This document shows, piece by piece, positions 1-6,972 of a DNA stretch of 42,303 bases (position 1 is the first letter of the stretch; each line of letters starts with the position of its first letter). Location: assembly GCA_016213015.1 (NCBI GenBank), contig JACRCE010000073.1:1-42303 (forward strand), in the 5' to 3' direction. A program made the position numbers and the translations under genes. This DNA is from Deltaproteobacteria bacterium (GTDB taxonomy: Bacteria > Desulfobacterota > GWC2-55-46). The notes below the pieces were generated by a model that searched no databases, was not told the DNA's origin, and was given only the letters and a program-made list of their open reading frames with translations.

Positions 1-235
1 CTCAAGCCGCGCATCTGCTTTGTTGTCTCGTCGCTCAGAACTGCGCCCAGCACCACTTTGTTGCACGAGGAAATTTGTTAAGCAACATGCTTTCGTAATC
101 TAAAGTGGTGCTGGGCTCGTTCTTCGCAACTTCCCATTGCAATAGAAGAAAAGACGCAATGGGAACCCTGCCGCCTCGCATCTGCGTCTTTTTGAGCGGC
201 CTTTGACATTTTTGGTTTTTTCAGCAACCTGTTAG
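1..235 (-). repeat. Type-2 miniature element (partial, cut by window edge)
   Basis: This non-coding stretch matches, in reverse orientation, the element at 30407-30717. The shared end is the segment 186-235 (reverse complement CTAACAGGTTGCTGAAAAAA, then a CCAAAAATGTCAAAGGCC block). The opposite end (CTCAAGCCGCGCATCTGC at 1-18) matches the other terminus of the 30.4-kb copy. It contains a 10-bp hairpin (TTCCCATTGC 131-140 with GCAATGGGAA 156-165) where the other copy has a different hairpin. It also carries the 72-bp palindrome at 45-116. There is no ORF or transposase, so it looks like a non-autonomous mobile element; that label is inference from repetition and palindromic ends. Confidence 0.75.
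45..116 (+). repeat. 72-bp inverted-arm element, copy A
   Basis: The arms are GCCCAGCACCACTTT (45-59) and its exact reverse complement (102-116). They enclose a 42-nt asymmetric core containing GGAAATTTGTTAAGCAAC and TGCTTTCGTAATC. The element sits inside a reverse-oriented type-2 host element. Its core orientation relative to that host is opposite to that of the 30590-30661 copy. Confidence 0.9.
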
Positions 236-245
236 GGAGGGATAA

Positions 246-518
246 ATGAAAAATCAGAGCGAGTTTGTTTCAGCAAAGTCTTACGCCGCGCTTTCAACTG
301 GAGAAGTCATTCGAATGCTCCGTGAGTTGAAAGGTTGGACACAGGGCGAACTTGCCGATCACTCCGAAATCAGCGTTACGAATATCAGCCTTTTAGAAAA
401 TGAAAAGGTTGAGATTGGTAAAAAGCGAGCCGTGCGTCTTGCAAAGGCTTTCAATGTTCATCCTGCTATTATCATGTTTCCAGAGTACGAGGCTATGGAA
501 ATTGATAAGGCTGCCTAA
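246..518 (+). CDS. Small XRE-family HTH regulator
   Basis: This is a 90-aa protein, essentially one Cro/C1-type helix-turn-helix domain (about residues 18-75). The recognition region is GELADHSEISVTNISLLENE, followed by the helix KKRAVRLAKAFNVHP. Proteins of this size are usually DNA-binding repressors or the antitoxin partner of a toxin pair, but no toxin gene is adjacent. ATG 246 has a strong ribosome binding site (GGGAGGGA, 235-242) formed at the boundary of the upstream repeat element. The gene is more AT-rich than the housekeeping genes, consistent with accessory origin. The operator and targets cannot be read from the sequence. Confidence 0.8.
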   Translation: MKNQSEFVSAKSYAALSTGEVIRMLRELKGWTQGELADHSEISVTNISLLENEKVEIGKKRAVRLAKAFNVHPAIIMFPEYEAMEIDKAA

Positions 519-595
519 CAAAAAAATCCAATCGAAGCCGCGTTGTAGCGCTGACAAACCATAATGCTCCCCAAAATTCAGACTTGGAACTCACG

Positions 596-1198
596 ATGAA
601 GCGTATGAAAGAAAGTAATGTGCCTCCTCCGAACCGCTGTCTCGTTCACGTCTGCTGCGGCCCGTGCTCCATCATGCCGCTAAAGGCCATGCTTGGCGGG
701 CGCGTGGAGATAACCGGTTTCTTCTACAACCCGAATATCCATCCACGCGATGAGTTCCTTAAAAGGGTCGAGGCCGTGAAGACCATGTCAAGGCTGTTGG
801 GCGTTGACTGTATCTGCCATGATGAGTACGCGCCTGCCGAGTTCTTGCGCGGTCTTGCGGCCTCATGCGATGACGGCAAGAAACATCCGTTGTTCGGCCA
901 GAGGTGTTTGTTCTGTTATCGCACAAGGCTTGAGGCAACGGCAAGGTGCGCCGCTGAGCGCGGTTTCGACGGCTTTACGACCTCGCTCCTGTACAGCAAA
1001 TACCAGAGGCACGACGAGATAAGAAGGATAGGCGGCCAACTCGGCGAACAATACGGCGTGCGTTTTTATTACGCGGACTTCAGGGGACTCTGGCAGGACG
1101 GCATCGAGGCGGCCAAGGATATGAACCTTTACAGACAGAAGTATTGCGGGTGCGTGTACAGCCGCGCCGAGAGATACGCGAATAAAGGTTGCCTCTAA
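596..1198 (+). CDS. queH: Epoxyqueuosine reductase QueH
   Basis: QueH (DUF208 family) reduces epoxyqueuosine to queuosine in the wobble base of GUN-anticodon tRNAs; it is a non-homologous replacement for QueG. The family cysteines are visible: CCGPC at residues 20-24, a CLFC pair mid-protein and YCGC near the C-terminus, which bind the metal/iron-sulfur centre. The length of 200 aa is normal. ATG 596 is preferred over the in-frame TTG at 584; ATG 605 is also possible, and the ribosome binding site is weak. The last codons lie within the left arm of an 18-bp inverted repeat (1186-1203). No other queuosine gene is in the window. Confidence 0.88.
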   Translation: MKRMKESNVPPPNRCLVHVCCGPCSIMPLKAMLGGRVEITGFFYNPNIHPRDEFLKRVEAVKTMSRLLGVDCICHDEYAPAEFLRGLAASCDDGKKHPLFGQRCLFCYRTRLEATARCAAERGFDGFTTSLLYSKYQRHDEIRRIGGQLGEQYGVRFYYADFRGLWQDGIEAAKDMNLYRQKYCGCVYSRAERYANKGCL

Positions 1199-1220
1199 AA
1201 ATTGCTATTTTTCCCGATTT

Positions 1221-1349
1221 CGGTGTCAGGGCGGAAATACACCGGTTGCCCGTCGGCTTGCGCCGAAGGCGCAATAAGACGGGCTTCAAAGAGAGCGTGA
1301 GCTTCCTTACCGGGGCTAACCGCGCTTTTGCGGTTGGCCCAATGCTCAC
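1221..1349 (+). ncRNA. Candidate structured RNA/leader upstream of metK
   Basis: Four consecutive pairings can be drawn on the plus strand. P1 is CGGTGT (1221-1226) with ACACCG (1239-1244). P2 is GCCCGTC (1248-1254) with GACGGGC (1278-1284), enclosing TTGCGCC-GAA-GGCGCAA (1258-1274). P3 is GTGAGC (1297-1302) with GCTCAC (1344-1349). Inside P3, P4 is an 11-bp stem (1313-1323 with 1330-1340) with a 6-nt loop. No T-run follows P4, so it is not a plain terminator. The position before an S-adenosylmethionine synthetase suggests cis-regulation, but I recognise none of the known SAM riboswitch cores, and a repeat element separates it from the gene. It could simply be another palindromic repeat. Confidence 0.35.
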
Positions 1350-1352
1350 ATA

Positions 1353-1555
1353 TTAGGGAAGGTCTGATTAATTCCCTTTTCTGTCATTGCGAGCCCAGCA
1401 CCACTTTATTGCAGGAGGAAATTTGTTAAGCAACATGCTTTCGTAATCGAAAGTGGTGCTGGGCGAAGCAATCTCTAAGTTGTTGATTTCCTTGAAGACG
1501 AGATTCTACGCTGCGCGAGAATGACGGGTCGGCGAATTAATCAGAGCTTCCCTAA
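1353..1555 (+). repeat. Type-1 miniature element, full copy
   Basis: The element is about 203 bp with terminal inverted repeats AGGGAAGGTCTGATTAATTC (left, from 1355) and its near-complement GAATTAATCAGAGCTTCCCT (ending 1553). It contains a GTCATTGCGA segment and a GAGAATGACG segment typical of dispersed palindromic repeats. The 72-bp element is nested at 1393-1464. Related copies lie at 11422-11519 (deleted), 23062-23272 (reverse), 27155-27316 (degenerate) and 42135 onward. No coding capacity. Confidence 0.85.
1393..1464 (+). repeat. 72-bp inverted-arm element, copy B
   Basis: Arms GCCCAGCACCACTTT (1393-1407) and AAAGTGGTGCTGGGC (1450-1464) are perfect complements around a 42-nt core. The sequence is identical to copy E (42174-42245), and the type-1 host is in the same orientation in both. 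Confidence 0.9.
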
Positions 1556-1591
1556 TTTTTAGAGGCAACCTAAACGCAAGAAGGCCGGTTG

Positions 1592-2821
1592 ATGCCGAAT
1601 ATCGTGCCAAACATTGTAATCGAGATAAGCAGGGACCGGAGCGTGTCCGAATCCCCGGTTGAGATAGTGGAGAGAAAGGGGCTGGGGCACCCGGACTATA
1701 TCTGCGACGCCTCGCTTGAGGCGGCCTCGATAGCGCTCTCAAAAGAGTACCTTAAAAAGACCGGAAGGGTGTTGCACTATAACCTTGACAAAGGGCTTCT
1801 CGTTGCGGGGCAAGCGGATAAGGGCTTCGGTTACGGCAGGATAGTCGAGCCCATGGAGCTTATCATCGGCGACAGGGCGACCTATTCTTTCGGTAAAGTA
1901 AAGTTGCCGGTTGAGGCGATTGTCAAGGATGCCGTGAGGGCGTGGTTTAAGGCGAACCTGCCTCTTGTTGACGTTAAAAGGCATCTGAAGATTCGCGTCG
2001 CGTTGGAGCCCGGGTCAGCCGCGCTCAAAGGCATATTCTCGGAGGCGGATGCAATCATGGGCGCAAACGACACGTCAGCGGTCGTCGGGTCCGCGCCGAT
2101 GACCACGACCGAGACGGCCGTGTACGGGATGGAGCGGCTTATCAATTCAGCCGACTTCAAGGCGCGTTTTCCCGAAACCGGAGCGGACGTGAAGGTCATG
2201 GGGGTAAGAACGGCAGACGCTCTCGACATTACCGTTGCCTGTCCGTTTTTCGCGAGGCTTATCAAAAACGAAGGCGAGTATTTCAGGAAGAAGGCCGAGG
2301 CGCTCGCCGCCATGCGCGCCTTTGCAAAAAAACTTCCATTCAAGCGCGTATCAATCGGGATCAATACCCTTGACAAACGAGGGCAAGGCGCTCAAGGCGT
2401 GTATCTTACGGTGATCGGCACGTCGGCTGAGGACGCGGACTCGGGTCAGGTCGGCAGGGGCAACAGGGTCAGCGGCGTTATTTCCCTTAACCGTCCGTCA
2501 GGCGCCGAGGCCGCCGCAGGTAAGAATCCGGTCAGCCACGTCGGCAAGATATACGCGCTGCTGGCGCACCGGATGGCGCACGAGGCGCGCGCGAGCATAA
2601 GCGGAATAGCCGAGATTGACATCTGGCTTGTGAGCAAGATCGGCGCGCCCATCAACAGGCCGCATAGGATATACGTTAAGATTCACCCGTCGGAGCAGGG
2701 GAGGTCGAAAGTCAGGCAAGCGGCTGTCAAAGAGCAGATTACCCGGCTTATCGCCCGGCGCCTGTCGCGGATCGGCGCGTTTACGTCGGAGCTTATGAGC
2801 GGCGTTTATCCGATCTGCTGA
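1592..2821 (+). CDS. Archaeal-type S-adenosylmethionine synthetase
   Basis: This is a 409-aa methionine adenosyltransferase of the archaeal-type family (PF01941), which makes S-adenosylmethionine from ATP and methionine. It is not the classical bacterial MetK: it has the family opening VEIVERKGLGHPDYICD, the GANDTS segment and the GRGNRVSGVI glycine-rich loop, and no GHPDK-type N-terminus. The family is universal in archaea and sporadic in bacteria. ATG 1592 is chosen over TTG 1589 because AAGAAGG (1577-1583) is well spaced from it. It starts right after the 1554-1571 inverted-repeat arm and is followed 9 nt later by a Nudix gene, probably co-transcribed. Confidence 0.9.
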   Translation: MPNIVPNIVIEISRDRSVSESPVEIVERKGLGHPDYICDASLEAASIALSKEYLKKTGRVLHYNLDKGLLVAGQADKGFGYGRIVEPMELIIGDRATYSFGKVKLPVEAIVKDAVRAWFKANLPLVDVKRHLKIRVALEPGSAALKGIFSEADAIMGANDTSAVVGSAPMTTTETAVYGMERLINSADFKARFPETGADVKVMGVRTADALDITVACPFFARLIKNEGEYFRKKAEALAAMRAFAKKLPFKRVSIGINTLDKRGQGAQGVYLTVIGTSAEDADSGQVGRGNRVSGVISLNRPSGAEAAAGKNPVSHVGKIYALLAHRMAHEARASISGIAEIDIWLVSKIGAPINRPHRIYVKIHPSEQGRSKVRQAAVKEQITRLIARRLSRIGAFTSELMSGVYPIC

Positions 2822-2830
2822 AAATCACAA

Positions 2831-3271
2831 ATGCAAACCGAACGGCAAATATCAGCGGGCGGCGTCGTCTTTAGGCGCACAGATTCAGGCGTGGAGGTTG
2901 CGCTGATTTCGACCGTGGGCGGCAAGCCTTGGGGTCTGCCCAAGGGGCTTGCCGAAAAAGGCGAGTCCCTTGCAAGAACGGCACACCGCGAGGTCAGGGA
3001 GGAGACCGGTCTTGACGGCAGGATAGTTGAAAAGATCGGGCATATAGAATATTTCTATACGCACAAAGACGACGCCGGAACACGACGATACTTCAAGGTC
3101 GTCTACTTTTTTCTCATGGAGTATATAGGCGGGGACGTGGCAAACCACGACGCGGAGGTGAGCGAATGCCGATGGTTTCCGATACGAGATGCAATCGGCG
3201 CGTTGAGGTACGATGATGAAAAAAAGGCGCTTGAGAAGGCCGTTAAGATTATAAGCGGGATGCAAGGTTGA
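2831..3271 (+). CDS. Nudix hydrolase
   Basis: This 146-aa single-domain Nudix protein carries an intact Nudix box (G-x5-E-x7-REVREETGL) at about residues 38-60, which binds the metal for hydrolysis of nucleoside diphosphate derivatives. The N-terminus (SAGGVVFRR, then a KPWGLPKG segment) resembles the Ap4A/(di)nucleoside polyphosphate hydrolase group, but substrate cannot be fixed from sequence. It begins 9 nt after the metK stop, so the two are likely one transcript. The strand shadows beneath it are not genes. Confidence 0.88.
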   Translation: MQTERQISAGGVVFRRTDSGVEVALISTVGGKPWGLPKGLAEKGESLARTAHREVREETGLDGRIVEKIGHIEYFYTHKDDAGTRRYFKVVYFFLMEYIGGDVANHDAEVSECRWFPIRDAIGALRYDDEKKALEKAVKIISGMQG

Positions 3272-3272
3272 A

Positions 3273-3351
3273 GGCCGTGAACCATGACCGTGTAAAAATA
3301 AATCCTTTACGTTCACAATTTACGGACATGCATCACGGCAGTTACACGGCC
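3273..3351. repeat. CCGTGAAC-type palindromic repeat (family 3)
   Basis: The segment starts GGCCGTGAACCATGACCGTG and ends ACACGGCC, giving an imperfect long hairpin. Related CCGTG/CACGG palindromes occur at 15306-15363, 24753-24830 and 28149-28206, always between genes. Confidence 0.65.
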
Positions 3352-3358
3352 TTTAAGT

Positions 3359-3387
3359 TTGATTTAAGGCGCAAAATGCCCTATTAT
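3359..3387 (+). promoter_or_regulatory. Predicted sigma70 promoter for the kinase-regulator pair
   Basis: TTGATT (3359-3364), a 17-nt spacer and TATTAT (3382-3387) would start transcription about 20 nt before ATG 3414. The ribosome binding site for the kinase is weak (GGTGGG, 3405-3410). Confidence 0.5.
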
Positions 3388-3413
3388 ACGAATTTAAGCA
3401 CAATGGTGGGTCT

Positions 3414-4865
3414 ATGCGCGTCGTGTTTTCCAACCTGAGTTTCAAGACGAAGTTTCTCCTTATGATGGTCTCGCTCTTTTCCCTCCTCGTGGTCTGTCTT
3501 TTCATACTCTACGCCATGGCCGAACAGGAGCTTATAGAGGAGGTCAGGCATCAGACCGAGGAGCTTTCCACCGCCATTCAATTGAGCGTCGAGGAGATAT
3601 CGAAGTCGGACGAGGCCGTTGACATCGAGAAGATAAAGGGCATCACCAGCTTCAAGAAGAAGGGGATAAAGGAGCTGTCCGTCATAGACAGCGCCAGAGA
3701 CGTCATCGCAAGCTCCAATGCGAGTCTGATAGGGAAAAAGTTGAAGCTCAAGGGAGAGAGCTTCAAGACCATTGGAAACGTAACGGAATACACGTCCACC
3801 TCGGACGGTCAGAAACGGTTCGACATACTGCTCCCGGTGGTGGTTGACAGGGAGCTTTTGGGCTACGTCCATATCGCCACAGAGTTCGACGATTTTACGG
3901 ATCTGGCGAGGAGCAATCACCTAAGGCGTCTTACGGCGACTATAATCATATTCGCGATCGGGATACTCCTTACGCTGTATTTCGCAAAGACGTACACCGG
4001 GCCTATTCAGGAGATAGCCGACGCGGCGAGGAAGGTGGCGGCAGGGGATATGACCGTGCAACTCAAGGTCAGGGGCTTAGACGAGATAGGCGCGCTTACC
4101 AGTAACTTCAACGACATGGTAAGAAGGCTGAGCGACAATAACGCCCTGCAAGAGAAGCTCAAGGAGGCCGAGCAGATGTCCAAGATCGGCGTTTTAGCCT
4201 CCGGCATCGCGCATGAGGTGCGAAACCCATTGAACTTCATCAACCTGAGCATAGATCATCTCAGGGTCGCCTACGGCCCGGAGGACGCTTTGAGGCGTGA
4301 GGCGTATCTTGCCTCCATCGCGGGCATCAAGTCCGAGATAGACAGGCTCAACGGCATGGTGTCGAACTTCCTTGATTACGGCAGGCGGTTGACGCTCAAT
4401 CTCAAGCGCATGGACTTGAGGCCGATAATCGCCGAGACGCTTGTCCTCGTATCGGACAGCGCTGGAGCGCAGAACATAACGATTGAGACGATTCAGAGCG
4501 ATGAGGCCGTGGAGGTTCAGGCCGACTACAGACATTTGAAGACCTGTTTTATAAACATCTTCCTGAACGCGATACAGGCGATGCCGGACGGCGGGAAACT
4601 GACGATCAACGTTGCCCTAAGTAACGACAACGGCATTGCCGGCGTCATGGTGAGCGATACCGGATGCGGCATCGCGCCGGAGAACCTGTCCAAGATATTC
4701 GAGCCGTACTTCACGACAAAGGAGATAGGCATCGGGCTTGGGCTTGCGCTCACGAGGCGCATCATCGAGGAACACGGCGGCTCTCTTACCATTGAAAGCG
4801 AGCAGGGCAGGGGAACCGACGCGAGCATCAAACTGCCGGCGGCCCGCCGCTTGAGCGGAGTGTAA
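3414..4865 (+). CDS. Membrane sensor histidine kinase (NtrB/AtoS-like)
   Basis: This 483-aa kinase has a first membrane helix at about residues 12-33, a periplasmic sensor region to about 170 and a second membrane helix at about 173-193. These are followed by a HAMP linker (TGPIQEIADAARKVAAGDMT), a HisKA domain with H267 in GIAHEVRNPL, and a HATPase domain. The ATPase boxes are all present: N box FLNAIQAMP near 384, G1 DTGCGI and G2 GIGLGLALTRRI. It should autophosphorylate H267 and donate phosphate to the regulator encoded 5 nt downstream. The signal sensed is unknown. The sensor region shows no obvious heme or metal motif, and its fold (possibly Cache-like) is a guess. Confidence 0.92.
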   Translation: MRVVFSNLSFKTKFLLMMVSLFSLLVVCLFILYAMAEQELIEEVRHQTEELSTAIQLSVEEISKSDEAVDIEKIKGITSFKKKGIKELSVIDSARDVIASSNASLIGKKLKLKGESFKTIGNVTEYTSTSDGQKRFDILLPVVVDRELLGYVHIATEFDDFTDLARSNHLRRLTATIIIFAIGILLTLYFAKTYTGPIQEIADAARKVAAGDMTVQLKVRGLDEIGALTSNFNDMVRRLSDNNALQEKLKEAEQMSKIGVLASGIAHEVRNPLNFINLSIDHLRVAYGPEDALRREAYLASIAGIKSEIDRLNGMVSNFLDYGRRLTLNLKRMDLRPIIAETLVLVSDSAGAQNITIETIQSDEAVEVQADYRHLKTCFINIFLNAIQAMPDGGKLTINVALSNDNGIAGVMVSDTGCGIAPENLSKIFEPYFTTKEIGIGLGLALTRRIIEEHGGSLTIESEQGRGTDASIKLPAARRLSGV

Positions 4866-4870
4866 TCATA

Positions 4871-6289
4871 ATGAACGGAACCGTGCTCATAGTAGACGAC
4901 GAAAAGGGACAGAGGGAGATAGTAAAGACCATACTCGAATCCGAAGGGTACGACGTCGGCGTCGCGTCAACGGGCAAAGAGGCGCTTCAAGCCGTGGAGC
5001 ACGGCAACTTCGACCTTGTGGTTACCGACCTCAAGATGCCGGGTATGGACGGGGCCGAGCTTCTGCGTTCGATCATGCGCGAGCGCCCCGGCCTGAGCGT
5101 GGTGATGATAACGGCGCACGGGAGCATCGATTCCGCGGTGGAGGCCATCCGCGACGGCGCCTTCGATTATCTCACCAAGCCGCTCGACAGGGAAAAACTC
5201 CTGATAGTCGCGGGCAAGGCCGTTGAGAAGTCAAGACTCGTCGCCGAGAACATCAAGCTCAGGCAGCAGCTTGAAAGACAGTTCAGGCCGGACGGCATCA
5301 TAGGCAACGACGGCAGGATGAGGGAGATATTCAGGATAATAAGAAAGGTCTCGTCCAGCTCGGCCTCCGTGCTGATCTGCGGCGAGAGCGGCACGGGCAA
5401 GGAGCTTATCGCAAGGGCCATTCACAATACAAGCATACGTTCATCATGCCCGTTCATGGCGATAAACTGCGCGGCGATACCGGAAACGCTCCTTGAAACC
5501 GAGCTGTTCGGCTATGAAAAGGGCGCATTCACCGGGGCTTACGCGAGAAACATCGGACTTTTCGAGACCGCCGACAACGGTACGATACTCCTTGACGAGA
5601 TAGGCGACATGACCCTTGCGTTGCAGGCAAAGCTCCTCAGGGTGTTGCAGGAAAAGGAGATAAGAAGGGTAGGCGGAAGCGCGAGCATAAAGGTCAACGT
5701 AAGGATAATATCGGCCACCAACAAAGACCTCTCCGTCGAGATAAAGAACGGCAGGTTCAGGGAGGATCTGTTTTACAGGTTGAACGTCATATCCTTCAAG
5801 CTTCCCGCGCTCAAGGAGAGAAGGGAGGACATCCCCGAGCTTGTCGGCTATTTCATCAAAAGGCACAATGAAATCGGCGCCGCGGTCGTTACAGGCGTTA
5901 CCGAAGAGGCCATGAATATATTGATGAACTATAACTGGCCGGGAAACGTCCGCCAGCTCGAGGCGGTAATCGAGCGCGCGGCCATATTGAGCGACGACAC
6001 GATGATAGACGTCGAGGCTCTGCCTATAGAGATAAAGACGATGCCCGCCACGCTCGGCAGGTTCGACTTCGATATCCCGGACGAGGGCATGTCCTTCGAG
6101 GAGTTCGAAAAGGAGATGATAATAAAGGCGATGGACAAATCCAACGGCGTGCTCGGCAAGGCGTCTCAACTGCTCGGCATGAGTTATAGAACCCTTCAGT
6201 ACCGGCTCAACAAGTTCGGGCTTGTAAAAGAGTCCTTCTCCGCGCGAAAAGGTGCGCTCAATAAACCAAAAGGTTTATCGAGGGATTGA
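4871..6289 (+). CDS. Sigma54-dependent response regulator (NtrC family)
   Basis: This 472-aa three-domain activator has a receiver with the phospho-acceptor D53 in VTDLKMPG, an AAA+ domain and a C-terminal Fis-type helix-turn-helix. The AAA+ domain carries Walker A GESGTGKE near 171-178, the sigma54-contacting GAFTGA loop near 217-222 and Walker B ILLDEIGD. The helix-turn-helix includes LGKASQLLGMSYRTLQYRL near 430-452. Phosphorylation by the adjacent kinase should drive oligomerisation and ATP-dependent opening of sigma54 promoters. A -24/-12-like site lies 59 nt after its stop, ahead of the lipoprotein gene, which makes that gene a candidate target. It is probably co-transcribed with the kinase (5-nt gap). 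Confidence 0.95.
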   Translation: MNGTVLIVDDEKGQREIVKTILESEGYDVGVASTGKEALQAVEHGNFDLVVTDLKMPGMDGAELLRSIMRERPGLSVVMITAHGSIDSAVEAIRDGAFDYLTKPLDREKLLIVAGKAVEKSRLVAENIKLRQQLERQFRPDGIIGNDGRMREIFRIIRKVSSSSASVLICGESGTGKELIARAIHNTSIRSSCPFMAINCAAIPETLLETELFGYEKGAFTGAYARNIGLFETADNGTILLDEIGDMTLALQAKLLRVLQEKEIRRVGGSASIKVNVRIISATNKDLSVEIKNGRFREDLFYRLNVISFKLPALKERREDIPELVGYFIKRHNEIGAAVVTGVTEEAMNILMNYNWPGNVRQLEAVIERAAILSDDTMIDVEALPIEIKTMPATLGRFDFDIPDEGMSFEEFEKEMIIKAMDKSNGVLGKASQLLGMSYRTLQYRLNKFGLVKESFSARKGALNKPKGLSRD

Positions 6290-6337
6290 CCCGTCCCCGT
6301 GCGCCTCGATTTGCGGCGTTTTTGTGTGTTTTTGTGG

Positions 6338-6367
6338 TTGACGAGTCGGCACGTAAAATGCTATTTT
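6338..6367 (+). promoter_or_regulatory. Overlapping sigma54-like and sigma70-like promoter
   Basis: The sequence GGCACGTAAAATGCT puts GG at 6348-6349 and GC at 6360-6361 with exactly 10 nt between them, the spacing of a -24/-12 sigma54 promoter (GGCAC element conserved, TTGC replaced by ATGC). TTGACG (6338-6343), 18 nt and TATTTT (6362-6367) form an overlapping weaker sigma70 candidate. The position directly downstream of an NtrC-type gene supports the sigma54 reading. Confidence 0.45.
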
Positions 6368-6432
6368 AATAGACTGAGTTCAAGGCATACTTCAGAACAG
6401 TCTTATGAAAAAAAGCAAAAGGAGAGAAGGAA

Positions 6433-6735
6433 ATGATGAAGAAGATAGGAACGCTTGGCGTTGTTATGGCGGCCCTGCTTTTTGTGTCGGGTTGCGGCCA
6501 GCAACTCAAGCAGGAGAACGAGCAGCTCAAGGGGCAGGTCTCCACGCTGACCGAGGAGAACAACTCGCTGAAGAACAAGGTCGCAGGCCTCGAGAAGGAG
6601 ACCGCCGACCTCAAGACTCAGAACGCAAACCTTTCCGCCGAGAAGGACGCGCTCAAGAAGGAGCTTGAGGCAAAATCCAAGTCAAAGGCCCCAAAGCCTG
6701 CGGCAAAGACCGCGGCACAGAAGAAGCATAAGTAA
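6433..6735 (+). CDS. Small coiled-coil lipoprotein
   Basis: This 100-aa protein has a type II signal peptide (MMKK, hydrophobic stretch, lipobox VSGC with acylated C21). A heptad-rich helix follows (leucines in QLKQENEQLKGQVSTLTEEN and onward) to about residue 80, then a Lys/Ala/Pro tail ending in KKHK. The architecture resembles Lpp or other murein-spacer lipoproteins, but no Lpp-like peptidoglycan-linking sequence is certain. The Lys-rich C-terminus could contact or be linked to peptidoglycan. ATG 6433 has GGAGAGAAGGAA just upstream. It is a single-gene unit with a promoter at 6338-6367 and a terminator at 6757-6796. Confidence 0.85.
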   Translation: MMKKIGTLGVVMAALLFVSGCGQQLKQENEQLKGQVSTLTEENNSLKNKVAGLEKETADLKTQNANLSAEKDALKKELEAKSKSKAPKPAAKTAAQKKHK

Positions 6736-6756
6736 GCTGCGACCGTCAGTTCATAA

Positions 6757-6796
6757 AAACCCGCGCGCCTGTCAAAAACAGGCGCGCGGGTTTTTT
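6757..6796 (+). terminator. Rho-independent terminator
   Basis: A perfect GC-rich stem (AACCCGCGCGCCTGT with ACAGGCGCGCGGGTT) and a short A-rich loop are followed by a run of T. It closes the lipoprotein unit. Confidence 0.93.
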
Positions 6797-6801
6797 CATA
6801 A

Positions 6802-6895
6802 AAGCGGTTATTAGTTATCGGTTAACGGTTATCAGTGAAGGTAAAAATAATTGTCCTTAAACCGATAACGGGTCTTTCAAGAAAGGCAGGGGGGC
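6802..6895. repeat. Intergenic palindromic repeats
   Basis: The segment GTTATCGGTTAACGGTTATC and a downstream AACCGATAACGG form inverted repeats. TCTTTCAAGAAAGGCAGG (6873-6890) belongs to the GGCAGGC hairpin family also seen at 15222, 25723 and 32066. No gene. Confidence 0.5.
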
Positions 6896-6924
6896 TTTCA
6901 TTCAATCAAACCTCATGTTATAAT
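6896..6924 (+). promoter_or_regulatory. Predicted promoter for the 6973 gene
   Basis: A perfect -10 hexamer TATAAT (6919-6924) has only a weak -35 (TTTCAT, 6896-6901) 17 nt upstream. Confidence 0.4.
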
Positions 6925-6972
6925 ACCGAGCCTAATGGGTAATCAAGCCATTACTTTTGCAAACGGGTTGAC

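Larger units (their letters stand above)
1186..1571. repeat. 18-bp perfect inverted repeat bracketing the queH-metK gap
   Basis: AGGTTGCCTCTAAAAATT (1186-1203) and its perfect reverse complement (1554-1571) flank the whole intergenic block. The left arm includes the queH stop codon; the right arm ends just before the metK ribosome binding site. Between them lie the structured segment (1221-1349) and a type-1 miniature element (1353-1555). The arms could fold over about 350 nt in RNA or be scars of an inversion or duplication. Confidence 0.7.

Noticed and set aside
45-116. Integron attC site
   Set aside because: GTTAAGC in the core resembles an attC box, but the matching complementary box is missing, and there is no integrase or gene cassette structure.
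1221-1349. Known SAM riboswitch before the SAM synthetase
   Set aside because: The conserved core sequences of the SAM-I, SAM-II, SAM-IV and SAH classes are not recognisable, so only an unassigned structured region is reported.
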